A stretch of 54,820 bases of DNA. Source: an uncultured Duncaniella sp. (GTDB taxonomy: Bacteria > Bacteroidota > Bacteroidia > Bacteroidales > Muribaculaceae). A program made the translations under genes and the position numbers. The notes beneath the pieces were generated by a model that saw only the letters and a list, made by a program, of their open reading frames with translations, was not told where the DNA came from and made no database searches. The DNA lies in assembly GCA_910587515.1 (NCBI GenBank), contig CAJULW010000036.1, forward strand, positions 1-54,820. The letters are read 5' to 3'. Numbering within the stretch: position 1 is the first letter of the stretch; every line of letters begins with the position of its first letter. Shown here one piece after another: positions 43,502 through 52,897 of the stretch.

Positions 43502-45265
43502 ATGTATAGAACGAAAACATGCGGAGAACTCCGCCTCGGTGATGCCGGACAGGAAGTGACCCTTGCCGGCTGGGTGCAGCGCGCCCGTAAAATGGGTGGC
43601 ATGACTTTTGTGGACGTGCGCGACCGTTATGGATTGACTCAAGTAGTTTTTGACAACGATACGGACGCGGCTCTTTGTGAGGCTGCCAATCGTCTTGGCC
43701 GTGAATTTGTGGTCCAGGTTCATGGAAAGGTCGCTGAGCGGACAAGCAAAAATCCAAATATTCCCACCGGAGACATAGAGATAATAGCTACCGGGCTGAA
43801 GGTGTTGAACCGCAGTGATGTCCCTCCGTTCACGATCGAGGACGATACTGACGGTGGTGATGACTTGCGCATGAAGTACAGGTATCTTGACCTTCGTCGC
43901 AATTGTGTGCGTGCAAACCTTGAATTACGACACCGTATGGCATTCGAAATACGTCGCTATCTTGATTCAAAAGGCTTTCTTGAAGTTGAGACACCGGTGC
44001 TGATAAAATCCACTCCGGAGGGCGCTCGTGACTTTGTCGTTCCATCACGTATGAATCCGGGCGAATTTTATGCTTTGCCTCAGTCTCCGCAGACTTTTAA
44101 ACAATTGTTGATGGTCAGCGGATTTGATCGTTATTTCCAGATTGTAAAGTGTTTCCGTGATGAGGATCTTCGTGCTGACCGTCAGCCGGAATTTACGCAG
44201 ATCGACTGTGAAATGTCTTTTGTCGATCAGGAAGATGTTTTGCAGATGTTTGAAGGCCTTGTGAAGCATATATTCAAGTATGTGAAGGATATTGATTTCA
44301 CCGAGCCGTTCCCGCGTATGACATGGGCGGACGCTATGCGCCTTTACGGTTCTGACAAGCCTGACACAAGGTTTGGAATGGAATTCGTTGAGATTAAGGA
44401 TATGACGGTCGGAAAGGGCTTTGCTGTCCTTGACGATGCGGAATATGTCGGTGCGATTGTTGCTCCTGGCTGTGCGGACTATACACGTAAACAGCTTGAT
44501 CAGCTCACGGACTTTGTCAAACGTCCGCAGATAGGGGCCAAAGGCATGATGTGGGTCAAACTTGAGGCTGACGGTGCGATAAAGTCTTCGGTGTCTAAAT
44601 TCTATACTGAAGACGAGTTGCGCAAATGGGCTGATCGTTGCGGTGCAAAGGCAGGAGACCTGATATTGATCCTTGCCGGTCAGACTATGAAGACCCGCAA
44701 GCAGCTCTGTGAGCTTCGTCTCGAAATGGGGTCGCGTCTCGGTTTGCGTAAGCCGGATGAATTCTCATGTCTTTGGGTGGTTGATTTCCCCTTGTTCGAA
44801 TGGGATGAAGAGACGCAGCGTTATTATGCTATGCACCATCCGTTCACTTCTCCAAATCCTGATGACATACATTTGCTTGATAGCGATACAGTTGCTGTGC
44901 GTGCTACGGCCTACGATATGGTTGTCAACGGGAATGAACTTGGAGGCGGATCTATCCGTATCCATGAAGCCGGATTGCAGGATAAGATGTTCCGTCTGCT
45001 TGGCTTGACGGAAGAGGACGCACAATATAAGTTCGGCTTTTTGATGAATGCGTTTAAATACGGTGCGCCTCCTCACGGAGGTCTTGCTTTCGGTTTCGAC
45101 CGTTTTGTCAGCATTCTTGCCGGACTTGATTCAATACGTGATGTCATCGCATTCCCCAAAAACAATTCGGGGCGCGATATGATGATAGACGCTCCTGCGT
45201 CCATTGATGACTCTCAGCTTGAAGAGCTTTGTATAAGTCTCGCCTTAGAAGACGATAAGAAATAA
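43502..45265 (+). CDS. aspS: aspartyl-tRNA synthetase
   Basis: A 587-residue bacterial-type AspRS: OB-fold anticodon domain (1-105; VTLAGWVQRARKMGGMTFVDVRDR), class II core with motif 2 FRDEDLRADRQPEFTQID (about 218-235), the bacterial GAD insertion (about 290-420) and motif 3 GLAFGFDRFVSILAG near 525. Motif 1 includes TPVLIKSTPEGARDF. It charges tRNA-Asp. The next gene starts 1 base after its stop, so the transcript continues into nif3 and the zinc-ribbon gene. Confidence 0.97.
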   Translation: MYRTKTCGELRLGDAGQEVTLAGWVQRARKMGGMTFVDVRDRYGLTQVVFDNDTDAALCEAANRLGREFVVQVHGKVAERTSKNPNIPTGDIEIIATGLKVLNRSDVPPFTIEDDTDGGDDLRMKYRYLDLRRNCVRANLELRHRMAFEIRRYLDSKGFLEVETPVLIKSTPEGARDFVVPSRMNPGEFYALPQSPQTFKQLLMVSGFDRYFQIVKCFRDEDLRADRQPEFTQIDCEMSFVDQEDVLQMFEGLVKHIFKYVKDIDFTEPFPRMTWADAMRLYGSDKPDTRFGMEFVEIKDMTVGKGFAVLDDAEYVGAIVAPGCADYTRKQLDQLTDFVKRPQIGAKGMMWVKLEADGAIKSSVSKFYTEDELRKWADRCGAKAGDLILILAGQTMKTRKQLCELRLEMGSRLGLRKPDEFSCLWVVDFPLFEWDEETQRYYAMHHPFTSPNPDDIHLLDSDTVAVRATAYDMVVNGNELGGGSIRIHEAGLQDKMFRLLGLTEEDAQYKFGFLMNAFKYGAPPHGGLAFGFDRFVSILAGLDSIRDVIAFPKNNSGRDMMIDAPASIDDSQLEELCISLALEDDKK

Positions 45266-45266
45266 A

Positions 45267-46064
45267 ATGCCCACTCTTTCACAAATAGTCGATTGTGTGG
45301 AGGCTTTCGCTGCTCCTGAGATTCAAGAAAAATGGGATAACAGCGGGTGGCAATTGCGTCCTCGGCCATTATCTGCGGAATGCAGCGGTGTGATGCTATG
45401 TCTTGATGTCAGGCCGGAGGTCGTGGATGAGGCTATCGAGACGGGATGCAATCTTATAATCTCGCATCATCCTATGATCTTCCGAGGCTTGAAGCATATA
45501 ACGGATGCGACTCCGGAAGAGCGTGCGGTCATAGCCGCTATAAGCGCCGGTGTTTCCGTTTATTCATCTCACACCGCTCTTGACAGTGCGAGCCATGGGG
45601 TGTCATATCGTCTGGGTTCTATGCTCGGACTGGAGGATATGTCAGTGCTTGTCCCTCAGGCCGGAGGAGCGGACACCGGGCTTGGGATTGTCGGTTTTCT
45701 TCCTGCGCCTATGCCTATCGAGGTGTTCGTGTCTATGGTTAAAAACGTTTATGGCGCGCGTGTGGTACGTCGGAGCGAAGGCCGTCAGGATATCTCGATT
45801 GTCAGGAAAGTGGCCCTTTGCAGTGGTTCGGGAGGCGAGTTTCTTTCCGTTGCCATCAGGGAAAGAGCGGATGCGTATATCACATCTGATACGCGTTATC
45901 ATGACTTTGTTGACTTCGGGAAGGAGATATTGATGGTGGATACAGGACATTATGAAAGCGAAATATGCACTAAGTCAATTTTTTCGGACATAATTTCAGA
46001 AAAATTTCCTAACTTTGCAGTCCGGCAGTCGCGCGCCGAACAAAATCCGGTGCGATACGTCTGA
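45267..46064 (+). CDS. Nif3-like dinuclear metal centre protein
   Basis: A 265-residue member of the Nif3/YbgI (DUF34) family, toroidal hexamers with a two-metal site; the physiological reaction is not firmly known, though a GTP cyclohydrolase I-like activity has been proposed for relatives. Metal-binding motifs: EKWDNSGWQL (about 20-29), SHHPMIFRG (about 66-74), SSHTALD and, near the C-terminus, SDTRYHDF and DTGHYESE. The shorter form without the middle insertion. One base after aspS and 24 before the zinc-ribbon protein, a pairing common in Bacteroidetes. Confidence 0.93.
   Translation: MPTLSQIVDCVEAFAAPEIQEKWDNSGWQLRPRPLSAECSGVMLCLDVRPEVVDEAIETGCNLIISHHPMIFRGLKHITDATPEERAVIAAISAGVSVYSSHTALDSASHGVSYRLGSMLGLEDMSVLVPQAGGADTGLGIVGFLPAPMPIEVFVSMVKNVYGARVVRRSEGRQDISIVRKVALCSGSGGEFLSVAIRERADAYITSDTRYHDFVDFGKEILMVDTGHYESEICTKSIFSDIISEKFPNFAVRQSRAEQNPVRYV
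46010..46017 (+). promoter_or_regulatory. possible internal -7 box
   Basis: TAACTTTG inside the end of the nif3-like gene, 72 bases before the zinc-ribbon gene. No convincing -33 element, so it may be chance. Confidence 0.3.
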
Positions 46065-46088
46065 AGAACAAAAACTACATACAACAAT

Positions 46089-46862
46089 ATGGCGATAGAG
46101 CAAACAAAACAAGAACAGTCACTTTCAGTCGAGCAACGTCTCCGCGCTCTTTATGAACTCCAGACTATTCTTTCGGAAATAGACCGCATTAAAACCATAC
46201 GCGGAGAGCTTCCGGAAGAGGTGCGCGACCTTGAGGATAACATTGAAGGCCTCCATACGCGTATCGACAAGTTTCGTGCCGAAATCGAGGACTTGCGTGT
46301 AAAGTCGGCGAAAGAAAAAAACAATATCGAACAGGCTCAGGCGCAAATTGCCACCTACAAGCAGCAGATTGACAATGTGCGCAACAATCGTGAGTTTGAT
46401 TTGTTGTCTAAAGAAATAGAGTATCAGACACTTGAAATTCAGCTTTCCGAAAAGCGTATCAACCAGTACGCCCGCGAGATGGAAGTCAAGAATGCCGATA
46501 TAACCGCAGCTGAAGAGACGCTCGCTGATCGTAATCATATTTTGGTTGAGAAGCGTCATCAACTTGAAGAAATCGTTTCGGAGACTAAAAAAGATGAAGA
46601 ACGTCTGCGGCTTCAGGCTAAGGAGATAGAACCGAAGATTGACGCACGCACTCTTACGGCTTTCAAACGTATCCGCAAGAACGCACGCAATGGCCTTGGC
46701 GTTGTTTATATTCAGCGCAACGCTTGCGGTGGTTGCTTTAACCGCATCCCGCCTCAAAAACAGATGGAGATCAAGATGCACAAGAAGATCATCGTCTGCG
46801 AATATTGTGGTCGTATCATGATTGATCCCGAGCTTGCTGGCGCTACTGAAGGCGAGGCTTGA
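46089..46862 (+). CDS. coiled-coil protein with C4 zinc ribbon
   Basis: A 257-residue protein of the zf-RING_7 (C4-type zinc ribbon) family: a long coiled coil (about 15-190, heptad-rich and charged) and a C-terminal zinc ribbon with CGGC (about 215-218) and CEYC (about 237-240) as ligands. Relatives bind nucleic acid or act with Nif3 partners, but the job is not settled. The end overlaps nothing real: SlyD starts at the ATG at 46910, 47 bases downstream. Confidence 0.9.
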   Translation: MAIEQTKQEQSLSVEQRLRALYELQTILSEIDRIKTIRGELPEEVRDLEDNIEGLHTRIDKFRAEIEDLRVKSAKEKNNIEQAQAQIATYKQQIDNVRNNREFDLLSKEIEYQTLEIQLSEKRINQYAREMEVKNADITAAEETLADRNHILVEKRHQLEEIVSETKKDEERLRLQAKEIEPKIDARTLTAFKRIRKNARNGLGVVYIQRNACGGCFNRIPPQKQMEIKMHKKIIVCEYCGRIMIDPELAGATEGEA

Positions 46863-46909
46863 TCCGTCAGTCGGAATTCTTCGATCACCAATTGTATAAA
46901 CTAACTATT

Positions 46910-47479
46910 ATGGAAAAAATTCTCCCCGGCAAATATGTCGAAATAAGCTACGACCTTTTTGAGGTGGCTCCGGACGGAAGCGAAAATCTTGTCCACAATG
47001 TAACGGATGAAGAGCCCGAACGTTTCATTTTCGGAGTGACACAAGGATTGTTGATGCCTTTGGAACGTGCACTTGAGGGGCTTGGTGTCGCTCAGACATT
47101 TGATGTTCCGGTAAAGGCCGGTGAGGGTTTCCCTTATAATCCCGACGATGTAGCCACTCTCGATAAGAGCATATTCATGGTGGATGGAAAATTTGATTCC
47201 GAAACCATAAAAGAGGGGGCATATATACCTATGATGACAGGCGATGGATTCCGTATTACCGGTCAGGTAAAGGAAGTGGCATCAGACCATGTGGTTATGG
47301 ACTTTAACCATCCGCTTGTCGGAAAGGATCTCCGTTTCAAAGGAAAAGTGGTTACCGTGCGTGACGCTACACCCGAAGAACTTCATCCAAGTTGCGGTGG
47401 AGGATGCTGCGGTGGCGGTTGCGGTGACTCTGGTTGCGGAGAAGACGGTTCCTGCGGCTGCGACGGATGCGGACATTAA
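46910..47479 (+). CDS. slyD: FKBP-type peptidyl-prolyl isomerase SlyD
   Basis: A 189-residue SlyD: FKBP domain split by an insert-in-flap chaperone domain (about 1-155; FGVTQGLLMPLERALEGLGV, VDFNHPLVGKDLRF-like text) and a metal-binding tail with eight Cys and a terminal His (from about 160, SCGGGCCGGGCG). It folds proteins and binds nickel or zinc. The ATG at 46910 gives the family start; the frame open from 46859 overlaps the upstream stop and adds unrelated residues. efp follows after 42 bases. Confidence 0.94.
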   Translation: MEKILPGKYVEISYDLFEVAPDGSENLVHNVTDEEPERFIFGVTQGLLMPLERALEGLGVAQTFDVPVKAGEGFPYNPDDVATLDKSIFMVDGKFDSETIKEGAYIPMMTGDGFRITGQVKEVASDHVVMDFNHPLVGKDLRFKGKVVTVRDATPEELHPSCGGGCCGGGCGDSGCGEDGSCGCDGCGH

Positions 47480-47521
47480 TCCATAACATCAAATTATCAC
47501 TACACACCATTTTACCAATCC

Positions 47522-48088
47522 ATGGCAACAACTGCAGATTTTAAGAACGGAATGTGCCTCGATATCGACGGCAACTACTTCTTTATTGTTGAATTTCTAC
47601 ACGTAAAGCCCGGCAAAGGTCCGGCTTTTGTGCGCACAAAACTTAAGAATGTAAAGACAGGACGAGTTCTGGATAAAACTTGGAACTCCGGAGTCAAAGT
47701 CAACGAGGTCCGTATCGAACGTCGTCCGTATCAGTATCTTTATAAGGATGACATGGGCTATAATTTCATGCATACCGAGACATTCGAACAGGTGGCTCTG
47801 CCTGGAGAGAGCATTGACGGTGTCGAATTCCTTAAGGAGGGAGATATCTGCGAAGCTATGGTTCATGCTGAATCTGAAACTATCCTTACTTGCGAGATGC
47901 CTACAAGTGTTGTGCTTGAAATCACATATACCGAACCTGGAATCAAAGGAGACACAGCTACGAATACACTCAAACCGGCTACATTGGAGACCGGAGCCGA
48001 AATCCGTGTGCCCCTCTTCTGCAATATAGGAGACAAGGTGCGTGTTGACACCCGTGACGGCTCATACGTGGAGCGTATTAAAGAATAA
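47522..48088 (+). CDS. efp: translation elongation factor P
   Basis: A 188-residue EF-P, which frees ribosomes stalled at proline runs. Three beta-barrel domains are apparent; the loop that contacts the P-site tRNA is KPGKGPAF (about 31-38), with a Lys at the tip as in EF-Ps that are lysine-modified, though no epmA/epmB gene is in the window. The C-terminal signature GDKVRVDTRDGSYVERI is complete. A good terminator follows. Confidence 0.97.
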   Translation: MATTADFKNGMCLDIDGNYFFIVEFLHVKPGKGPAFVRTKLKNVKTGRVLDKTWNSGVKVNEVRIERRPYQYLYKDDMGYNFMHTETFEQVALPGESIDGVEFLKEGDICEAMVHAESETILTCEMPTSVVLEITYTEPGIKGDTATNTLKPATLETGAEIRVPLFCNIGDKVRVDTRDGSYVERIKE

Positions 48089-48125
48089 AGTAGGCACTGC
48101 CTGTTGAAACGCATACGAGAAAATT

Positions 48126-48169
48126 AAACCAAGGGTGTGCCATTTATCGAAGTGGCGCATCCTTGGTTT
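48126..48169 (+). terminator. efp terminator
   Basis: AAACCAAGGGTGTGCCA pairs with TGGCGCATCCTTGGTTT (two G-U pairs), followed by GTTTTGTTT. It lies 37 bases past the efp stop and closes the aspS-to-efp stretch. Confidence 0.85.
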
Positions 48170-48236
48170 GTTTTGTTTCAGTCCTGTTATTGCGAAAAAC
48201 ATTAAACCTCACACCGAATAAGGTTGTTCAACCTAC

Positions 48237-48827
48237 ATGATGACACCGCCACCACTTGAACGACATCCATTTCCCCCGTTTTTGCCTGCCGATGCAAAAG
48301 TGTTGATAATGGGGACTTTCCCTCCGAAGCCTTTAAGATGGTCGATGGAATTCTATTATCCAAACAAGACAAATGATTTTTGGCGGATAATGGGATTGAT
48401 CTTTTATGGAGATATGAATCGTTTTCGTCTGAATGACGGGGCATTTGACGAAAGATCAATCAGAGATTTTCTTATGGAGAAAGGAATCGCGCTTCATGAC
48501 ACCGGTGCGGTTGTAAGAAGGTTAAAAGATAACGCTTCTGACAAGTTTTTGGATATAGTGGAGCCAGTCGATCTTGGATCTCTGCTTGAAAGGATGCCAG
48601 ACTGTCGTTTCATTGCGACAACCGGTGAAAAAGCTGCAAGTGTCATTGCTGAAATCACATCCACATCTTTGCCTAAGATATGTGAATGGGTGAGTGCCGC
48701 ATGGAATGGTGACGGCCGTATTCTTGAAATTACCCGTATGCCATCGACATCCAGGGCCTATCCTCTTTCCGTCGAAAAAAAGGCGGAGGCTTACCACCGA
48801 TTTTTTGAAGCGGCGGGATTGCTGTGA
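48237..48827 (+). CDS. uracil-DNA-glycosylase-superfamily protein
   Basis: A 196-residue protein of the uracil-DNA glycosylase fold, mismatch-specific (MUG-like) branch. The N-terminal active-site motif is ADAKVLIMGTFPPKPLRWSM with FYYPNKTNDFWRIMG after it; the C-terminal DNA-binding loop is TRMPSTSRAYPL, standing where HPS motifs occur. Such enzymes remove uracil or thymine from mispairs; the exact specificity cannot be told. Its own short unit between efp and dedA. Confidence 0.85.
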   Translation: MMTPPPLERHPFPPFLPADAKVLIMGTFPPKPLRWSMEFYYPNKTNDFWRIMGLIFYGDMNRFRLNDGAFDERSIRDFLMEKGIALHDTGAVVRRLKDNASDKFLDIVEPVDLGSLLERMPDCRFIATTGEKAASVIAEITSTSLPKICEWVSAAWNGDGRILEITRMPSTSRAYPLSVEKKAEAYHRFFEAAGLL

Positions 48828-48899
48828 TTCTCGCTCCTCAAATATTACAGTACGTTGTGAAAAATTCTAAATATCGTTTAAATACGTTTTGAATAAACC

Positions 48900-49586
48900 A
48901 TGTTAGATTTCATTCCTCTTTTGGCGATTTTTGATCCGGCCGGCATTATGGCCGAATTTCTTGTGGCAGACCCTATGACGGTATATCTTCTTGTTTTAGG
49001 GCTTATGGTGATAGAAAGTTCATTTATCCCTTTCCCATCGGAGGTGATAGTGCCTCCCGCGGCCTATCTTGCTTGTACGAAAGGTGATGTTGATATTTTC
49101 GCGGTGGTAGGCCTTGCTACTTTGGGTGCGTTGATAGGAGCGTTGATAAATTATTATCTTGCTGTGTGGATAGGCCGTCCGATAGTCTATAGTTTTGCTA
49201 ACAGCCGTTTCGGACATGCTTGCCTTATTGACGAGGCCAAAGTTCGTCATGCCGAGGAGTATTTTGACAGGCACGGTGCTATATCCACTTTTGTCGGTCG
49301 TCTGATTCCGGCTGTCCGTCAGCTCATATCCATACCGGCCGGGCTTGCGAGAATGAATGTAGGAAAATTTATGATTTTTACCGGGCTTGGTGCTTTGGTG
49401 TGGAACGTCGTTCTCGGCGCTCTCGGTTATTGGTTGGGGAAGATCGTGCCTCAGGAGCAACTTTACGCCAAGGTAGAGGAGTACAATGATTATCTTACTT
49501 ATGCAGGAATCGCTATAGGCGTCGTGTGTGTCGGTATCATAATTTGGAATGCCTTTAAGCCGAGACAAAAATCTACGATAGAATAA
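48900..49586 (+). CDS. DedA-family membrane protein
   Basis: A 228-residue DedA (SNARE-associated/VTT) protein. Motifs: FIPFPSEVIVPPAAYLA (about 42-58) in the first re-entrant region, a charged LIDEAKVRHAEEYFDRHGAISTFVGRLIPAVRQ segment with the essential Arg, and about five hydrophobic stretches. Members help recycle undecaprenyl phosphate or lipids across the membrane; which lipid here is unknown. rpe follows after 46 bases. Confidence 0.92.
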   Translation: MLDFIPLLAIFDPAGIMAEFLVADPMTVYLLVLGLMVIESSFIPFPSEVIVPPAAYLACTKGDVDIFAVVGLATLGALIGALINYYLAVWIGRPIVYSFANSRFGHACLIDEAKVRHAEEYFDRHGAISTFVGRLIPAVRQLISIPAGLARMNVGKFMIFTGLGALVWNVVLGALGYWLGKIVPQEQLYAKVEEYNDYLTYAGIAIGVVCVGIIIWNAFKPRQKSTIE

Positions 49587-49632
49587 AATCAAATTAAAAA
49601 CCTTAAATCGGGGAGAAATCCTGTTAATTACC

Positions 49633-50286
49633 ATGATTCAAATTGCACCTTCACTGCTTTCGGCTGACTTCGCTCGTTTGGGCGATGAAGTAGCTATGGT
49701 TAATTCGAGCAAAGCCTCGATGATACATATAGATGTGATGGACGGCATGTTCGTTCCGAATATTTCTATCGGTTTTCCGGTGATAAGGTCCATAGCCGCT
49801 ATCGCGGAGAAACCTCTTGATGTGCACATGATGGTGTGTGATCCGGGACGTTATGTCGGACAAGTACGCGATGCCGGAGCCGATATAATGAATGTACATT
49901 GGGAAGCCTGCACACATATCGATAGTGTCGTCCGTTCGATACGCGATGCCGGAATGCGTCCGGCTGTCACATTGAATCCCGCGACTCCGGTCATGATGTT
50001 GCGTGATATCATCTGTGAACTGGACATGGTGCTGTTGATGAGTGTCAATCCTGGTTTCGGTGGACAGAAATTTATACCGTATACTGTGAAAAAGACAAGG
50101 GAACTTCGTCAACTCATACAAGATTCCGGATCACAGGCTGTGATAGAGATTGACGGTGGGGTGAATTTGACTACCGCTCCTGCGCTTGTGGAAGCCGGAG
50201 CCGATATCCTTGTTGCGGGGAACTATGTTTTCAGCGCGCCAGACCCTCGTGCCGCTATATGTGACTTAATAGAAATTAGTGAATGA
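49633..50286 (+). CDS. rpe: ribulose-phosphate 3-epimerase
   Basis: A 217-residue TIM barrel of the pentose phosphate pathway, converting ribulose-5- to xylulose-5-phosphate. PSLLSADFARLG at the start; active-site loops HIDVMDGMFVPNISIG (about 32-47), LDVHMMV, MSVNPGFGGQKF (about 136-147) and IDGGVN, with the phosphate loop GNYVF. Its stop overlaps the queA ATG (ATGA). Usual length. Confidence 0.97.
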   Translation: MIQIAPSLLSADFARLGDEVAMVNSSKASMIHIDVMDGMFVPNISIGFPVIRSIAAIAEKPLDVHMMVCDPGRYVGQVRDAGADIMNVHWEACTHIDSVVRSIRDAGMRPAVTLNPATPVMMLRDIICELDMVLLMSVNPGFGGQKFIPYTVKKTRELRQLIQDSGSQAVIEIDGGVNLTTAPALVEAGADILVAGNYVFSAPDPRAAICDLIEISE

Positions 50287-51515
50287 ATATAAAAGATATC
50301 AGGATAGAGAATTATGACTATCCCCTTCCTGAAAGCCGTATAGCTACTCATCCTCTGCCCGTACGCGACGAATGTCTGCTTCTCTATAAAGATCCGGACG
50401 GTTTGTTGTCAACCAGGAGCTTCAGGGAACTGCCCGGATTGCTTCCACCGGATTCAATGCTCGTGTATAACAACACACGGGTAATTAATGCCCGTTTGCG
50501 TTTTCGAAAAGGTGAAGATTCGGAAGGGGCTTTGATTGAGATTTTTTGTCTGGAGCCAAGTGTCCCTGTGGATTATGCGTGTAATTTTGCATCAACACAA
50601 AGATGTTCGTGGATATGCTTTGTAGGAAATTCGAAACGATGGAAGACCGGAGATCTCAGGATGAGCTTGACTGTAGACGGTGTTTCTTTGTTTTTGATCG
50701 CTAAGCGTATAGGCCGGGACGGAAATACCTCGGTAGTGGAGTTCAGTTGGGATAATCCGTCGGTGACTTTCAGCCGCATAATATCATCTGTTGGTGAAAT
50801 TCCGATACCACCTTATCTCAACCGCGGTACAGAGGATAGTGACTCAACTGATTATCAAACAGTGTTTTCACATATAGACGGTTCTGTGGCCGCACCTACC
50901 GCGGGACTGCATTTTACATCGCGTGTGCTCGATGAGATTGACCGTAGGGGGATTCTTCGCAGGGAGCTGACTTTGCATGTCGGAGCTGGCACTTTCCAAC
51001 CGGTTAAAACTGATACTATAGGAGAGCATGACATGCACAGTGAGTTTATTGCTGTCGGTCGCGGTCTGATCAGTGAACTTGCACGCGGTGAACGACAGAT
51101 CGTGGCGGTAGGGACTACTTCCGTGCGAACGCTTGAGAGTCTCTATCATCTCGGATGCCGGCTTGCCACCGGGCAGTCGGCCGATGTTCTTCCGCAATGG
51201 TATCCATACGATCCGTCTCATCCGGCATTGGGTGTCAAGGAGGCAATGGATGCCATTTTGAGGCATCTTGAAGCGACCGGTGAGAATAGCTTTGTGGCTT
51301 CTACGCGTTTGATGATCGCTCCGGGATATACATATCGAATGGTTAAAGGCATGGTGACGAACTTCCATCAGCCTCGGTCTACGCTCCTATTGCTTGTGTC
51401 GGCTTTTCTTGAGAGTCGTCCTGGCAATCCGTCCTGGCATGAAGTATATGACTTCGCTCTTTCGGATAGCCGTTACCGTTTTCTGTCGTATGGAGACGCC
51501 TGCCTGTTCTTGTAG
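50283..51515 (+). CDS. queA: tRNA preQ1(34) S-adenosylmethionine ribosyltransferase-isomerase
   Basis: QueA makes epoxyqueuosine in tRNA from preQ1 and SAM. The 410-residue product begins with YPLPESRIATHPLPVRDECLLL-like text and has VYNNTRVINARL, PTAGLHFT (about 202), LTLHVGAGTFQPV, VGTTSVRTLES and TNFHQPRSTLL. It is longer than many relatives, as is usual in Bacteroidetes. It overlaps rpe by 4 bases and converges with pncB, 18 bases away. Confidence 0.95.
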   Translation: MNIKDIRIENYDYPLPESRIATHPLPVRDECLLLYKDPDGLLSTRSFRELPGLLPPDSMLVYNNTRVINARLRFRKGEDSEGALIEIFCLEPSVPVDYACNFASTQRCSWICFVGNSKRWKTGDLRMSLTVDGVSLFLIAKRIGRDGNTSVVEFSWDNPSVTFSRIISSVGEIPIPPYLNRGTEDSDSTDYQTVFSHIDGSVAAPTAGLHFTSRVLDEIDRRGILRRELTLHVGAGTFQPVKTDTIGEHDMHSEFIAVGRGLISELARGERQIVAVGTTSVRTLESLYHLGCRLATGQSADVLPQWYPYDPSHPALGVKEAMDAILRHLEATGENSFVASTRLMIAPGYTYRMVKGMVTNFHQPRSTLLLLVSAFLESRPGNPSWHEVYDFALSDSRYRFLSYGDACLFL

Positions 51516-51533
51516 GGCTCGCATCCGGTTTGA

Positions 51534-52745
51534 CTATTCCAAATGTAGGATATCTTTGAACCTTGCTACCACTTCAGGTTTGCCGGTATGTTTTCCGTGT
51601 TCTTCAGAAAGTTTGCAGGTGTCATTATAGAATCTCCACAGTTCGGTGATTTTTACGGCCACAAGTTTAATGACTATGTTCAAAGGTTGTAATCCGTGGA
51701 AATCATTGGTGAAGTGTGTTCCTATACCGAATGAAGGCTGACATACCTTGGATGCCACTTGTTGGAGCTTTATTGCGGAGTCGGTGTCGAGAGCATTGCT
51801 GAATACGATTTGCTTTGACCGTGTATCTATGCCGAATGATCTGTATTTGCTCACGATCTTCTCGAGTTCCTCGATATTGTCACCGCTGTCTATGCGTAAG
51901 CCTTTAAACATGTTGGCGTAGTCTTCCGAAAAATTCATGCTGAAAATATCCCATCCGTATGTGTCGTATAGAAAAGTGCCTAATGAACCTCTGAATGTGC
52001 TTCTCCATACATCCATGGCTATATGGTTGGCCATTTGAGGACCGTACATACCTGCAATCGCGCATACGAGTTCATGAGCCATCGTCCCGATAGGGGTTAG
52101 ATCATATTTCATAGCCAGATAGACATTGCTTGTTCCGACGAACTTCCCATTAGGATATGTGGATCTAAGATTTGTGTCGCATTCTTTCATCGCTTTTACG
52201 GTATATTCTTGTGCGGAGAATGAAGCGCGGCGGCGTGTTCCGAAATCACTGAAATGACAACCGGCTTTTATCAATTTTTCGGCTTTGCGGTAGGAATTTT
52301 CATAATGGCTCTCAAGGTTTATTTTGCAGTCCTGTCCGGTCATCATATAGTATAATTCTGATATGATGGCTAATACTTTCACTTCCAAAAGGATTGTTTC
52401 ACACCAGGATCCTTCGAATTCGACAGTCAGATGTCCGGAACGGTCTTGTTTTACGGTTGTCCATTCTCGGTTGTAACGGAAACCGCGTATAAAGTTGTAA
52501 AAACTGGGAGGAATGTAGGAGCATTTTCGTTTCATGAACGAAATTTCTTCGTCTGTAATAACAACATTTTCAAGCGATGTTATCTGATCGCGAAGCGCGT
52601 CGGCAAAACCTGGTGGATAGACAGTGCCGCTTCTGTCTGTGAAGGAATATTTCACTTGTGCGCGTGGATAGTTGTCGATGACTGCGCAGCACATAGTGAA
52701 CTTATATAAATCGTCGTCGGTGAAATGGTTGATAATCTGTCTCAT
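51534..52745 (-). CDS. pncB: nicotinate phosphoribosyltransferase
   Basis: PncB joins nicotinate to PRPP in NAD salvage. Visible: NHFTDDDLYKFTMCCAV at the start, FGTRRRASFSAQEYTVKAM with the phosphorylation-site region, GTSNVYLAMKYDLTPIGTMAHE and LRIDSGD near residue 280. About 403 residues from the ATG at 52745; an upstream ATG at 52763 adds six. Both are possible; the shorter fits the family start. No other NAD genes are near. The gap to the next gene (52764-52897) holds nothing clear. Confidence 0.95.
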   Translation of the reverse strand: MRQIINHFTDDDLYKFTMCCAVIDNYPRAQVKYSFTDRSGTVYPPGFADALRDQITSLENVVITDEEISFMKRKCSYIPPSFYNFIRGFRYNREWTTVKQDRSGHLTVEFEGSWCETILLEVKVLAIISELYYMMTGQDCKINLESHYENSYRKAEKLIKAGCHFSDFGTRRRASFSAQEYTVKAMKECDTNLRSTYPNGKFVGTSNVYLAMKYDLTPIGTMAHELVCAIAGMYGPQMANHIAMDVWRSTFRGSLGTFLYDTYGWDIFSMNFSEDYANMFKGLRIDSGDNIEELEKIVSKYRSFGIDTRSKQIVFSNALDTDSAIKLQQVASKVCQPSFGIGTHFTNDFHGLQPLNIVIKLVAVKITELWRFYNDTCKLSEEHGKHTGKPEVVARFKDILHLE

Positions 52746-52897
52746 CGGGCTGAAAATAATCATGTCTATAGAGATAGAACATATCTGTGCCCTGACAGTT
52801 TTTCTTTAGGGAAAATATTTTTAAATGGACAGCCCGGTGTCTTGAAGTCTATGTTGGTCCAGGATTTTAGAATAGATGTGTTGCTTCCGGTTGATGA

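Noticed and set aside
46859..46909. Upstream extension of SlyD overlapping the zinc-ribbon gene
   Set aside because: The SlyD fold begins at the ATG at 46910; the extra residues are unlike the family.
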